Positions 6,873-13,733 of a stretch of 21,786 nucleotides of DNA are shown here, piece by piece. This DNA is from a virus. Position 1 is the stretch's first letter. Each line of letters starts with the position of its first letter. Under the pieces are notes generated by a model. That model was not told the DNA's origin. It saw only the letters and a list, made by a program, of their open reading frames with translations, and made no database searches. The translations under genes were made by a program, and so were the position numbers. The stretch spans positions 1-21,786 of IMG/VR virus record IMGVR_UViG_3300033149_003895; one strand, written 5' to 3'.

Positions 6873-9233
6873 CTACTCCGTCTCCGGCAGCGCAATACTC
6901 TCGAAGTACCCCCGGCAATCCATCGCCTGCGCTTGGCCGAACTCCGCCGCACACTGCGTGCAATAGCCTCGCTTCAGCAGCGGCGCCTCAGTGCGATCCG
7001 GGTCGAGCCATGCCGGTCCTCCGCAGTACGGACACACTATGTCCGCAAAGCACGTCCATACTCCCTCGCTGGATTGGTGCCTCACCTCCAGGAACCACTC
7101 GTGCCTCCCGAACTCCAGGCCAACTCGCGCCGACTCCGGCAGGTCCGCCCTCACCACGTGCTCGTCCCGCCGCAACACATTGCCCACGATCTTGCCGCCC
7201 GTTGCCGTTTTCGGAAACGCTACGCCCACCGATCTCCTCGAGTAGAAAGGCAGCCCCGGCTCGCACACGTTCTGATCGTCGCCGATTTGGAATGTCTCCA
7301 CCACCGACCCATCAGGCCGCACTGCCTCCCAGTTCAGCTTCGCCAGGGTCCCGTCATCTCCCGTCAGCCCCGTGTATGGCGTCTTCGGCAGCGGCGCCGA
7401 CACGAACCCCATCCCGTCCGGGAGTTCCTCACTGCTGAAGCTGCCGCCCACCTTCCCGTCTCGCTCCCGGAACGTGATGCCGCCCTCTACCGTCGCGAAG
7501 TTCTCGTGCCGATAGGCCCCCTTCCGCCACGGCGCCAATCCCAGCTCCGGCAAGGTCGTCTGCCGAACGCTCACAACCCGTCCGCCCAGAACCACGTCGT
7601 GATAGGTCCCCGTCGGGAACAGGAAGTACCCCCAGGTCGGGTCATCAATCGCCCAGCCATCCAGCGGATCAGGGTCATTCGGGTCCGCCGTCAAATCAAA
7701 AAACCCGTCCGCTCCCGTTGTCCCGGCTGCCTTCCATCGCGTCCCCGGCGGCTCAAGCTGCTGCCTCAGCTCATAGATCGTCACACCCGCCGCCGGCTCG
7801 GCCCCCCACCGATACACACGCCCCACCAGCCGCTCCCAGCTACTTCCGCTGTAGTCCGTCAGACTGCCCAGGCTCAGTTCCGTCGTCTCACCCGCTCTGA
7901 CCGTGGCCTTCACTCTTGGCCCGCCGTAGTTCGTGTCCACATACGAGCCGATCTTCCGGAAGTGAAACACGTGCCACTCGCCCGGCCGTAGATCGCTCAA
8001 TTCCAGTTGCCCCGTCAGCCAGTCCAGTTCATACGTTCCACCACCCAGCAGCGATCCTTCTCCGTAGTACATCACCTGCACACTGCTGCCTGGAGGCCCG
8101 GTTATCCTGAGCGTCCCCCCGGCCAGGTCAATGGTCGCCGGCGAGCCTTCCGACACCTCTTTCGCCCGCCCCTGACACAGCGCCACAATCCTCTGCACGC
8201 CTCTGGCTTGCGTCTCGGCCGCCGTCTCCGGGCTGTCGTCTCGCCGGTCGCCCACACGTTGATATGGTGCGCCATGGCCCTTCGGCAGAATCAGACGCGA
8301 CCAGCCCAGTCCGGGCGTGAATAGCCCCGCGCGACCCTCGGCGTCCGTCATGATCCGTCCGAACACTTCTCCGCTCTCCACATAGGTCTCAAGTTCCGCG
8401 GAGTATGTCAGACCGTTGAATTCGTCCGGCTGCAGCCACCCCTTCACCACACCGTCATCGTCCGTCAGCCACTCCAGCGCCAGCGAGACCGTGGCATTCT
8501 CTACTGGAGCTGCACCCTTCACCACCTGAATCGTCAACTCATACCCCATCACGAACGTCTCGCTGAACGGTGCCTCCGTGAACGCCGCCGGTTGTATCCT
8601 GCGCCCCCAGTACGGGTCATCCACCATCACCGCGTACCGACCCGTCAACTCTCCGCCCTCGCTCGGATCGCTCTCGATGTCCTCTGCCTCGTCCGTCACT
8701 TCCTCCACTAAATACACGTCTACGTTGTCCAGGTACTCGTCCGGCGTCTCCGCCTTCAGCACTCTCGCCGACACCGTCCCCTCTGGCGTCTCGAACACCA
8801 CCGTCGCTCCCGACTTCTGGTGCGCCACAGTCAGACCGTGCTTGCCGCCCAGCGCCACGACCTCCCGCCTCCACTCCTCCTCGCCGGTTCCTCCCAGCAG
8901 ATCCGCTATCGTCCGAAGCTCCGCTACCTCCGGCCACGTGCGCACTGGGCTCTGCGACAGCAGATCCAGCAAGTATGCCAAGACCGACACCACGCGGCTC
9001 TTGAACAGATTCTCCTCGTCCGTTCGCTGCTCGTCGTCGTAGTCCAGCGCATTGTCTAGCCCCGCCGGCCGCTCCAGTGCCTCGACCAGCAGCACCAGCA
9101 CATAGCTCGCCACCGCCTTCGGCACCAGCAACGTCACCGGCTGGTCCGTGCATGCCTGACCTTGCTCGTGGGCTCTCAGCTCCTGAAGCGCCGTGCTCAG
9201 CCGCTCGCCGAGCCCTGGGTTAATCCGCGACAT
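6873..9233 (-). CDS. Large beta-rich tail protein with C-terminal zinc ribbon, 786 aa
   Basis: The ATG at 9233 has AGGAG seven bases upstream. After a helical start (residues 1-110, including LVPKAVASYVLVLLVEALE), the protein is built of beta-sandwich-like segments. At least two resemble Ig-like or carboxypeptidase-regulatory-like domains, for example LVGRVYRWGAEPAAGVTIYE followed by GTTGADGFFDLTAD (about residues 470-520), and TLRITGPPGSSVQVMYYGEG (about residues 380-400). The C-terminus holds a clear zinc ribbon: CPYC near residue 733, then 20 residues, then CTQC. It lies just after the chaperone/tape-measure region, so it is probably a distal-tail or side-fibre component. No enzymatic motif is visible. 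Confidence 0.66.
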   Translation of the reverse strand: MSRINPGLGERLSTALQELRAHEQGQACTDQPVTLLVPKAVASYVLVLLVEALERPAGLDNALDYDDEQRTDEENLFKSRVVSVLAYLLDLLSQSPVRTWPEVAELRTIADLLGGTGEEEWRREVVALGGKHGLTVAHQKSGATVVFETPEGTVSARVLKAETPDEYLDNVDVYLVEEVTDEAEDIESDPSEGGELTGRYAVMVDDPYWGRRIQPAAFTEAPFSETFVMGYELTIQVVKGAAPVENATVSLALEWLTDDDGVVKGWLQPDEFNGLTYSAELETYVESGEVFGRIMTDAEGRAGLFTPGLGWSRLILPKGHGAPYQRVGDRRDDSPETAAETQARGVQRIVALCQGRAKEVSEGSPATIDLAGGTLRITGPPGSSVQVMYYGEGSLLGGGTYELDWLTGQLELSDLRPGEWHVFHFRKIGSYVDTNYGGPRVKATVRAGETTELSLGSLTDYSGSSWERLVGRVYRWGAEPAAGVTIYELRQQLEPPGTRWKAAGTTGADGFFDLTADPNDPDPLDGWAIDDPTWGYFLFPTGTYHDVVLGGRVVSVRQTTLPELGLAPWRKGAYRHENFATVEGGITFRERDGKVGGSFSSEELPDGMGFVSAPLPKTPYTGLTGDDGTLAKLNWEAVRPDGSVVETFQIGDDQNVCEPGLPFYSRRSVGVAFPKTATGGKIVGNVLRRDEHVVRADLPESARVGLEFGRHEWFLEVRHQSSEGVWTCFADIVCPYCGGPAWLDPDRTEAPLLKRGYCTQCAAEFGQAQAMDCRGYFESIALPETE

Positions 9234-9257
9234 TCTTCAGCTCCTGCCGTACCGTCC

Positions 9258-10229
9258 TTACCGTGCGCCCCCGACCCGTTGTTCGTACGCCAGCCGTTGC
9301 CCGAACCTGCTCAATGCGGCCTCGATCTCGCTGCGCACGTCACGCTGCGTCATGCTCCGGACCCCGGGCCGGTCAAGCCCGCCATCCGACCTCCCGCTCA
9401 CCGACAACGCCCCCTGCACCACCGGCCCTGTCCCGACAACAGGGCCGCTCCATGCTCTTGTCAGTCCGGCAATCCGTCCTCGCCTCAATGCTCTTGCGCC
9501 CGGCACGCCTACCGGACGGTCACTGGGCGCAATTCCCGGGGCACCAGGTACCGCGTCCGCAGCCCCCGTCAACCGCTCGACAGCCCAGACCGGCTCCCCT
9601 GTATCCCCCCTCGATTCCAGCCGCCCCGCCTCCGCCTTCGGCTCCCAGCCTCGCCCCCGGACCGCCATGAGCCTGCGGCCGATGACGTCTCGCCGCAGCG
9701 CCCCTCCACTGCGCCTCTGCTGCTCGGCCGGCAACCACTGTCGTCTCTTGCGCTCCTGCACTGCCCGGAAGATCGCGCTCCGTCGTCGCCTTGCTCCACC
9801 CCTGTCGTCACGCACTGCCGGACCAGCATCACTCCTGGCGCCTTGAACCTGGCTTCTCCGGCTTCCGCCCAGTCGACTCCGCCTGGCGCCGGCCTCCAAC
9901 TGCCCCACTCGCCTTGGCCTTCTTGCCCCGCGCTCTGCCCGCAACGCCGTCGTGCGCGTTCGCCCGGCAAGCTCCCGTCGTCCGCCCGCTCTGCGCCCAC
10001 GCCGACCTACAGCCCAGCCCCAGCTTGCCGTTCCAGCTCCCTGTGCTCGCGCCAAGGGCCCTTCCCGGCGGCCCCTCTGTGGGCTGTAGCTCGCTCCGGG
10101 CTCTATCCGCGGATCAGGCCACCAGCCGCCCAGCACCCGCGTCCCGACGCTCACGCTCACGTTCCGTAGGCCCAGCAGTCTCGACCAGCGCGTCAGGGCT
10201 TGCACCCTCTGCTCCATACTCAGTCGCAC
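9258..10229 (-). CDS. Arg-rich ORF at the tape-measure position, 323 aa (uncertain)
   Basis: This open frame fills nearly the whole space between chaperone GT and the 786-aa tail protein. It starts with GTG at 10229, with AGGAG nine bases upstream and overlapping the end of GT, and stops at TAA 24 bases before the next ATG. The N-terminus (MEQRVQALTRWSRLLGLRNVS) and C-terminus (MTQRDVRSEIEAALSRFGQR) look protein-like. The middle is extremely Arg/Gly-rich, without the long hydrophobic helices of tape-measure proteins. Two other minus-strand frames are also partly open, so frameshifts or a wrong frame cannot be excluded. If real and a tape measure, it is very short. Confidence 0.45.
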   Translation of the reverse strand: MRLSMEQRVQALTRWSRLLGLRNVSVSVGTRVLGGWWPDPRIEPGASYSPQRGRREGPLARAQGAGTASWGWAVGRRGRRAGGRRELAGRTRTTALRAERGARRPRRVGQLEAGARRSRLGGSRRSQVQGARSDAGPAVRDDRGGARRRRSAIFRAVQERKRRQWLPAEQQRRSGGALRRDVIGRRLMAVRGRGWEPKAEAGRLESRGDTGEPVWAVERLTGAADAVPGAPGIAPSDRPVGVPGARALRRGRIAGLTRAWSGPVVGTGPVVQGALSVSGRSDGGLDRPGVRSMTQRDVRSEIEAALSRFGQRLAYEQRVGGAR

Positions 10230-10233
10230 ACGA

Positions 10234-11084
10234 TCACGCTCCTGGTAGTCTCAGCCTCTGGCCCTCAGTCCGCGCTTGCCAAAACACCATCCACAGGGCT
10301 GTTCGCCACCACGTCTGACGCGACAGCGGCTCCCCCTCCGGCCACTCACCGCTCAACTCGTACCGTCCCAGGTCTCGCCACAGCCGCTTCAGCAGTCCGC
10401 CGAGTCTCAGTTCCTCTGCCGTCGCCCTCCTGCTCTCACTCGTCGGCACCGTCAGCCTACCCAGTTCAGCCTGTGTCTTGAAGTCAACACCCTCGCGCAG
10501 CCGCTTGCCCCTCGGCGACAAGCCCTCCGCTTCATCCCACGGCGACAACTGCGCATATCCGTCTCGGCCCAACCTGCGCCCAAACTGCGTCAGTTTTTTT
10601 TCGCCTTCAAGAGTAGTCGCGTCGCCTCTGGGGTCCGGAGATTCACGGCCGCAATCATCTCTCCCAGCCATTCCGCCAGCCGCGGCGGCAGCCGCCGCAG
10701 AAAAGCCAGGTTGTCGTCCCAGTTGCGCGACAATCGCACTTCACGGAACGAGCCCTCCTCGGTCCGCTCGGGCAGACGGAAATCCACCAAACAATGCCGG
10801 TAGTCGAATTCGGCCATCGCCCACAGATCGTACCGCCGCCGAATCACCGGCCCCTCCTCCACCACTGCCCCGTACAGATCCTCGTCCACCGTCGGCGCAC
10901 AATACTCCTCGTACACGCCCACCGACTCGCGCCGCAGCGCCTCCTCGTCCGTCAGCGGCCGCAGCTTCACCCACGGCCTCTCCTCCCAGCCCGGCACATC
11001 CACCGGCACGGCTAGCTCCACCACGTCCCGCGCCGTCGCCGCTGGCACCGTCCATTCCTCCAGACCAATCCCCGAATCAGCCAT
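10234..11084 (-). CDS. Tail assembly chaperone GT, made by -1 ribosomal frameshifting
   Basis: The long form is 283 residues: 164 codons of G, then a -1 shift on A AAA AAC (10599-10593), then 119 codons in the new frame down to TGA at 10236-10234. The shifted part begins LTQFGRRLGRDGYAQLSPW and continues with helical, Trp-rich sequence (LKRLWRDLGRYELSGEW, TWWRTALWMVFWQAR). In lambda-like phages G and GT bind the tape measure and recruit tube protein; the T part is the tube-contacting extension. The location between tail tube and tape-measure position, the overlapping -1 frame and the slippery site together make the call strong although sequence similarity is not obvious. Confidence 0.85.
10590..11084 (-). 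CDS. Tail assembly chaperone G, 164 aa
   Basis: Short form of the chaperone pair. The frame is open upstream to 11477, but that part overlaps the tail tube gene and is low-complexity Arg/Ala. The ATG at 11084 (MADSGIGLEEWTVPAA) is the proper start, with GGAG eight bases before it. The C-terminal segment (about residues 110-160) is helical, including LAFLRRLPPRLAEWLGEMIAA, and ends LLLKAKKN at the TGA inside the slippery region. G-type proteins coat the tape measure during tail assembly and are absent from mature virions. Confidence 0.82.
   Translation of the reverse strand: MADSGIGLEEWTVPAATARDVVELAVPVDVPGWEERPWVKLRPLTDEEALRRESVGVYEEYCAPTVDEDLYGAVVEEGPVIRRRYDLWAMAEFDYRHCLVDFRLPERTEEGSFREVRLSRNWDDNLAFLRRLPPRLAEWLGEMIAAVNLRTPEATRLLLKAKKN
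10593..10599 (-). promoter_or_regulatory. Programmed -1 frameshift heptamer A AAA AAC
   Basis: The minus strand has eight consecutive A residues followed by CTGA (plus strand 10594-10601 is all T). In frame this reads GCG AAA AAA AAC TGA, so the heptamer A AAA AAC fits X XXY YYZ exactly and the zero-frame stop is the next codon. Slipping one base back continues with CTG ACG CAG, the start of the T frame. Eight A residues could also permit transcriptional slippage. No downstream pseudoknot was worked out. Confidence 0.88.
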
Positions 11085-11147
11085 CGCTTCAACTCCGGTC
11101 GCACTTATCCGGTCCTGCGTTCCGCCGCCTGCCCTACGTATGTCGCA

Positions 11148-11193
11148 GCCCCTCTCCCGCCGTGCGTTGGCCGTCGGTGGCGGGGAGAGGGGC
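11148..11193 (-). terminator. GC-rich imperfect hairpin between tail tube and chaperone genes
   Basis: Plus-strand arms GCCCCTCTCCCGCC (11148-11161) and GGCGGGGAGAGGGGC (11179-11193) pair over 14 bp with a single bulged base and a 17-base loop. It lies 32 bases after the tail tube stop. There is no T-run on the minus strand, so it is not a canonical intrinsic terminator; it may cause partial termination, protect the 3' end of the tail tube mRNA, or be a dispersed chromosomal-type palindrome. Confidence 0.6.
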
Positions 11194-11224
11194 CGTGGCA
11201 AAGCCGACCGTCCCGCCGGTCCGC

Positions 11225-12130
11225 CTATGCCAGCGTGATCGGCGGCGTCAGACCGTCCTCGCTCCCCAGTGCCACGAACTCGACGCGTTGCGTAATTCGC
11301 GCATCGTTCCGCCCCGGCAGGTGCACATCGCCCTGCGTGTACAGCAGCCGCGGCAGCGTGAACGTCGCCACGTTCACTCCCCGGGTCAGCGTCAGCGTCA
11401 GAGCTGCCTCCGTCCCGCTTACGAAGTCGTCGTACACCGCGCTGTCCACAAAATCGCGGTCGAAATACCCGCTGCACCGAATCCCGCTCAGGTTGTACAG
11501 CTCAGTCGGCCCCGGCCCGGGCTCCAACCGCAGACCTTCCTCTGGGTCCTCCAGCACATTGTCCACCACAATCTGCAGCCTCTCGCAGTTGACCTCCGCC
11601 GACAGCCCGCTGCCGCCTGTCTCGAGCTGAACCTCGGCCTCCCGGTACACATACGGCGGCCCCACCGGCATCGTCGGACTGGGCGTCGTTCCTGTCTCTT
11701 GATCTAGCGCCACCACATCCAGCGTGCACACCACTGGCTGACCCTTGACGAACTCGAAGGTCGCCTGTCCCACCTTGCTGTCCGTCAACTTCTTCACCGC
11801 GTTCACGCAGTCAATGAGCACCGACGCCCACTTCCCCTGGTTGTCGCCGTCTCGCGTCTGAATCCATGTCAGCAGCTCCGTCAGGCTACCCGGCATCAAC
11901 GGCACTCGCACCCGGCCCTCGGCCCATTCCCCTGCCGAGTAATACGATGTTTGGTAGTCCCGTTGATCTGCCATGTTCACGATCTGGTAGTTCAGCCGTT
12001 TGCTCACCGTATCTGCCGCTGTCGTCCCTCCCTCTATCAACGGCAGCCATGTCGTCGGACTCACGAACGTCCCCTTCTCCGTCTGCAACCCAAAGCCAAA
12101 CGCGCCTTCCTTCGCCAGTGCGGCTGGCAT
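11225..12130 (-). CDS. Major tail tube protein, 301 aa
   Basis: The tail tube subunit polymerises into the hollow tail through which DNA passes. The N-terminus, MPAALAKEGAFGFGLQTEKGT, is typical of siphovirus tube proteins (a conserved Phe-Gly-x-Gly-x-Gln/Glu start followed by TFVSPTTWLPL). A beta-rich core follows, with strands such as YREAEVQLETGGSGL and AALTLTLTRGVNVATFTL, ending VEFVALGSEDGLTPPITLA. It stands between the tail terminator and chaperone genes, the standard order, and no sheath gene follows, supporting a non-contractile tail. GGAGGTG lies seven bases before the ATG, a strong ribosome-binding site fitting a highly expressed protein. The stop is TAG. Hairpins flank it on both sides. 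Confidence 0.8.
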   Translation of the reverse strand: MPAALAKEGAFGFGLQTEKGTFVSPTTWLPLIEGGTTAADTVSKRLNYQIVNMADQRDYQTSYYSAGEWAEGRVRVPLMPGSLTELLTWIQTRDGDNQGKWASVLIDCVNAVKKLTDSKVGQATFEFVKGQPVVCTLDVVALDQETGTTPSPTMPVGPPYVYREAEVQLETGGSGLSAEVNCERLQIVVDNVLEDPEEGLRLEPGPGPTELYNLSGIRCSGYFDRDFVDSAVYDDFVSGTEAALTLTLTRGVNVATFTLPRLLYTQGDVHLPGRNDARITQRVEFVALGSEDGLTPPITLA

Positions 12131-12156
12131 CCGCTCGCACCTCCTACCTCACACGA

Positions 12157-12181
12157 AGCCGGCGCCTCTCTTGCGCCGGCT
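12157..12181 (-). terminator. 9-bp GC hairpin just upstream of the tail tube gene
   Basis: Plus-strand arms AGCCGGCGC (12157-12165) and GCGCCGGCT (12173-12181) pair perfectly around a 7-base loop. The hairpin is about 26 bases before the tail tube ATG and ends before its ribosome-binding site, so it leaves that site free. No T-run follows. It could create a stable 5' end for a processed tail tube mRNA. Confidence 0.55.
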
Positions 12182-12206
12182 CCCTCGATTCTATGCCCGC
12201 CCTCCA

Positions 12207-12241
12207 TTGCCCCCTCTCCCAGCGTCGCTCACCTGGGGCAA
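12207..12241 (-). terminator. Second inverted repeat in the terminator-tube spacer
   Basis: Plus-strand arms TTGCCCC (12207-12213) and GGGGCAA (12235-12241) pair perfectly over 7 bp. An alternative inner pairing CCCAG with CTGGG uses part of the same bases, so two folds compete. It begins seven bases after the tail terminator stop codon, the usual place for a transcription or processing signal, but lacks a T-run. Confidence 0.4.
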
Positions 12242-12248
12242 CTCTCGC

Positions 12249-12938
12249 CTACGGCTCCCAGGCCTCCAGTCTCTTTGCCACCAGGTCAATCTGGGCGATG
12301 TCCACGCGCTCCGCTGCCTGCTCCCGCCAGCGCGCCAGCCGATCGCTCTCCAGCGTGACCCCGATTACCTGTGAGCACCATGCACTGCCTCCCAGGTAGC
12401 TGTCCGCCATCAACAGATTGAACAGCCTCTCCACTTCCTCGATCAGAGCCTCGCTCCCCTGCTCTCCAGCATGCTGCGGACGCACGTAGAACACCGACAA
12501 CCGGTGCTCCTGCTCGAAAGACCGATTCGTTCCCTCGCCTGGCTGCTGATCCACGCTGACCGGTTGAACAATCACACAAGGCAGCTTTGAGCCCCAGGGC
12601 GTCGCCAGAAAGTCCAGGCCTCCCTGAGCCACTAACCGCACGTCGCCCAGCGGTGGATCCGCCAGCCGCACCCGTCCCTTCCGCGACACCAGCAGCGGCC
12701 CCGCAATCACATCCTCCAGTTCCAGCCTCTCCAAACCGTTCCGCCCTGCCACCGCCGTCGCGACCGGCCCGGTTTCATCGTCCAGCAGCTCCACGCTGTC
12801 CCCGCTGGCGAATAACTGATTGCTGCCCATCATCGCCGTGCTCGAGTTCTCCAGGTCCGCTGTTAGCAGCACCGCTCCCTGGCACAACAACCGCACCGCC
12901 TCAGCCACCTCGTTCACGTGCAGCATCTCGCTCCGCAT
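12249..12938 (-). CDS. Tail terminator protein (gpU/gp17-like) with beta insertion, 229 aa
   Basis: The frame is open to 12977, but the ATG at 12938 has AGGAG seven bases upstream. The second half fits a tail terminator: LPCVIVQPVSVDQQ, then FEQEHRLSVFYVRPQ, a helix (ALIEEVERLFNLLMAD) and a closing strand/helix DIAQIDLVAKRLEA. These small alpha/beta proteins cap the tail tube and dock to the head. The first half carries an extra beta module at residues 40-95 (ASGDSVELLDDETG, then ERLELEDVIAGPLLV) not needed for the fold and resembling the insertion in the head-closure protein encoded just upstream. Gene order supports the assignment; sequence alone is moderate evidence. Confidence 0.66.
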   Translation of the reverse strand: MRSEMLHVNEVAEAVRLLCQGAVLLTADLENSSTAMMGSNQLFASGDSVELLDDETGPVATAVAGRNGLERLELEDVIAGPLLVSRKGRVRLADPPLGDVRLVAQGGLDFLATPWGSKLPCVIVQPVSVDQQPGEGTNRSFEQEHRLSVFYVRPQHAGEQGSEALIEEVERLFNLLMADSYLGGSAWCSQVIGVTLESDRLARWREQAAERVDIAQIDLVAKRLEAWEP

Positions 12939-13047
12939 TTCCTGGCTCCTAACGCGCTCGCAACATCTTGCCGACAACCCACACCGCTCGCTGACACCCT
13001 TTGCCCCTCTGCTCTGATGGCGTGGAATCTGTGGCCGGGAGAGGGAC

Positions 13048-13064
13048 CGGGAGTGAGACTCCCG
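13048..13064 (-). terminator. Short perfect hairpin between head-closure and tail-terminator genes
   Basis: Plus-strand CGGGAGT and ACTCCCG pair over 7 bp around a 3-base loop (GAG). It begins 16 bases after the head-closure stop codon and about 110 bases before the next ATG. No T-run follows on the minus strand. It is the weakest of the intergenic hairpins but lies in the same relative place as the others. Confidence 0.45.
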
Positions 13065-13079
13065 TCTCTGCAGCCGCCC

Positions 13080-13628
13080 TTACTCCGGCAGCTCCTCCAG
13101 CAGCGCCCGCATGTGGTGTCCCGCTCCTGCCTCGTCCTCCACCGTCAGCACTCGGTATGCCCGAAGCTGTGTAACGTCACTCCCTGCCCCTAGCGCTGCC
13201 GCCAGCGCCGGCTCGATGGTCAACTCCTCCGCCTTGACCTCAACCACCACTCGCTGCTGCGCTTCGCCGCTGTCCTGCAGCTCGATCAAATCCCCTGGCC
13301 TGAGCTCCCCCGCGTCGCTCACTCTCACCACCGTCGCTCCCGCCTCGGCCGCACTCGCCAGTTCCGTCTTCAGCCCCACCTGCTCGACCCGGTAGTTTGG
13401 ACCCAGTTCCGTCGGCGCCACATACATGAAGTGCGTCGCCTGGGCCGCTTGTCCCAGCACACCTCGCTCGGCCTGTGCGGTCGCCGGCGACACTCGAGCC
13501 TCCAACTCGCCGGCCGTCGTCGCAACATACTCCGCATCCGCCGGACTCAGCACCCCATCCAACGCCACAGTCGGTCGCTTGATCCGCACCCGATGGCATA
13601 GTAGCGTCTCAAATGCCGCCTCAGTCAT
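13080..13628 (-). CDS. Head closure / head-tail adaptor protein with beta insertion, 182 aa
   Basis: The start (LLCHRVRIKRP) and the end (YRVLTVEDEAGAGHHMRALLEEL) match the plan of SPP1 gp16-like stoppers: a small beta barrel that seals the connector after DNA packaging. The family is usually near 110 residues; this one is 182 because of an extra module at about residues 88-157 (RPGDLIELQDSG, VVVEVKAEELTIEP), inserted before the last core strand. GGAG stands five bases before the ATG. It follows the gene ending in the connector domain and precedes the tail terminator gene, the standard neck order. It is one of only two genes here ending in TAA. Confidence 0.74.
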   Translation of the reverse strand: MTEAAFETLLCHRVRIKRPTVALDGVLSPADAEYVATTAGELEARVSPATAQAERGVLGQAAQATHFMYVAPTELGPNYRVEQVGLKTELASAAEAGATVVRVSDAGELRPGDLIELQDSGEAQQRVVVEVKAEELTIEPALAAALGAGSDVTQLRAYRVLTVEDEAGAGHHMRALLEELPE

Positions 13629-13667
13629 CGCAGCTCCCTGCTCTCCGGCACGATCCTTGTCTCAAAG

Positions 13668-13698
13668 CCCGAGGGCGGGATCACCTCCCGCCCTCGGG
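13668..13698 (-). terminator. 13-bp perfect GC hairpin before the head-closure gene
   Basis: Arms CCCGAGGGCGGGA (13668-13680) and TCCCGCCCTCGGG (13686-13698) pair perfectly around a 5-base loop. It lies 35 bases after the stop of the adhesin-connector fusion and about 40 bases before the head-closure ATG. It is the most stable hairpin in the window. The T-rich tract of an intrinsic terminator is missing, so partial termination or mRNA 3'-end protection is more likely. Confidence 0.68.
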
Positions 13699-13733
13699 GT
13701 CCTCCAGGCCACTGGCGCAGCTCTCCACCCCTG

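Noticed and set aside
9162-10318. Plus-strand ORFs 9162-10169, 9193-9846 and 9791-10318
   Set aside because: Pro/Ser/Arg-rich with no ribosome-binding sites, and on the opposite strand from the whole operon; they only show that the region is permissive for open frames, which lowers confidence in the minus-strand ORF there.
11085-11477. N-terminal extension of the chaperone G frame
   Set aside because: The extension crosses the intergenic hairpin and the end of the tail tube gene and encodes Arg/Ala low-complexity sequence; the ATG at 11084 has a good ribosome-binding site.
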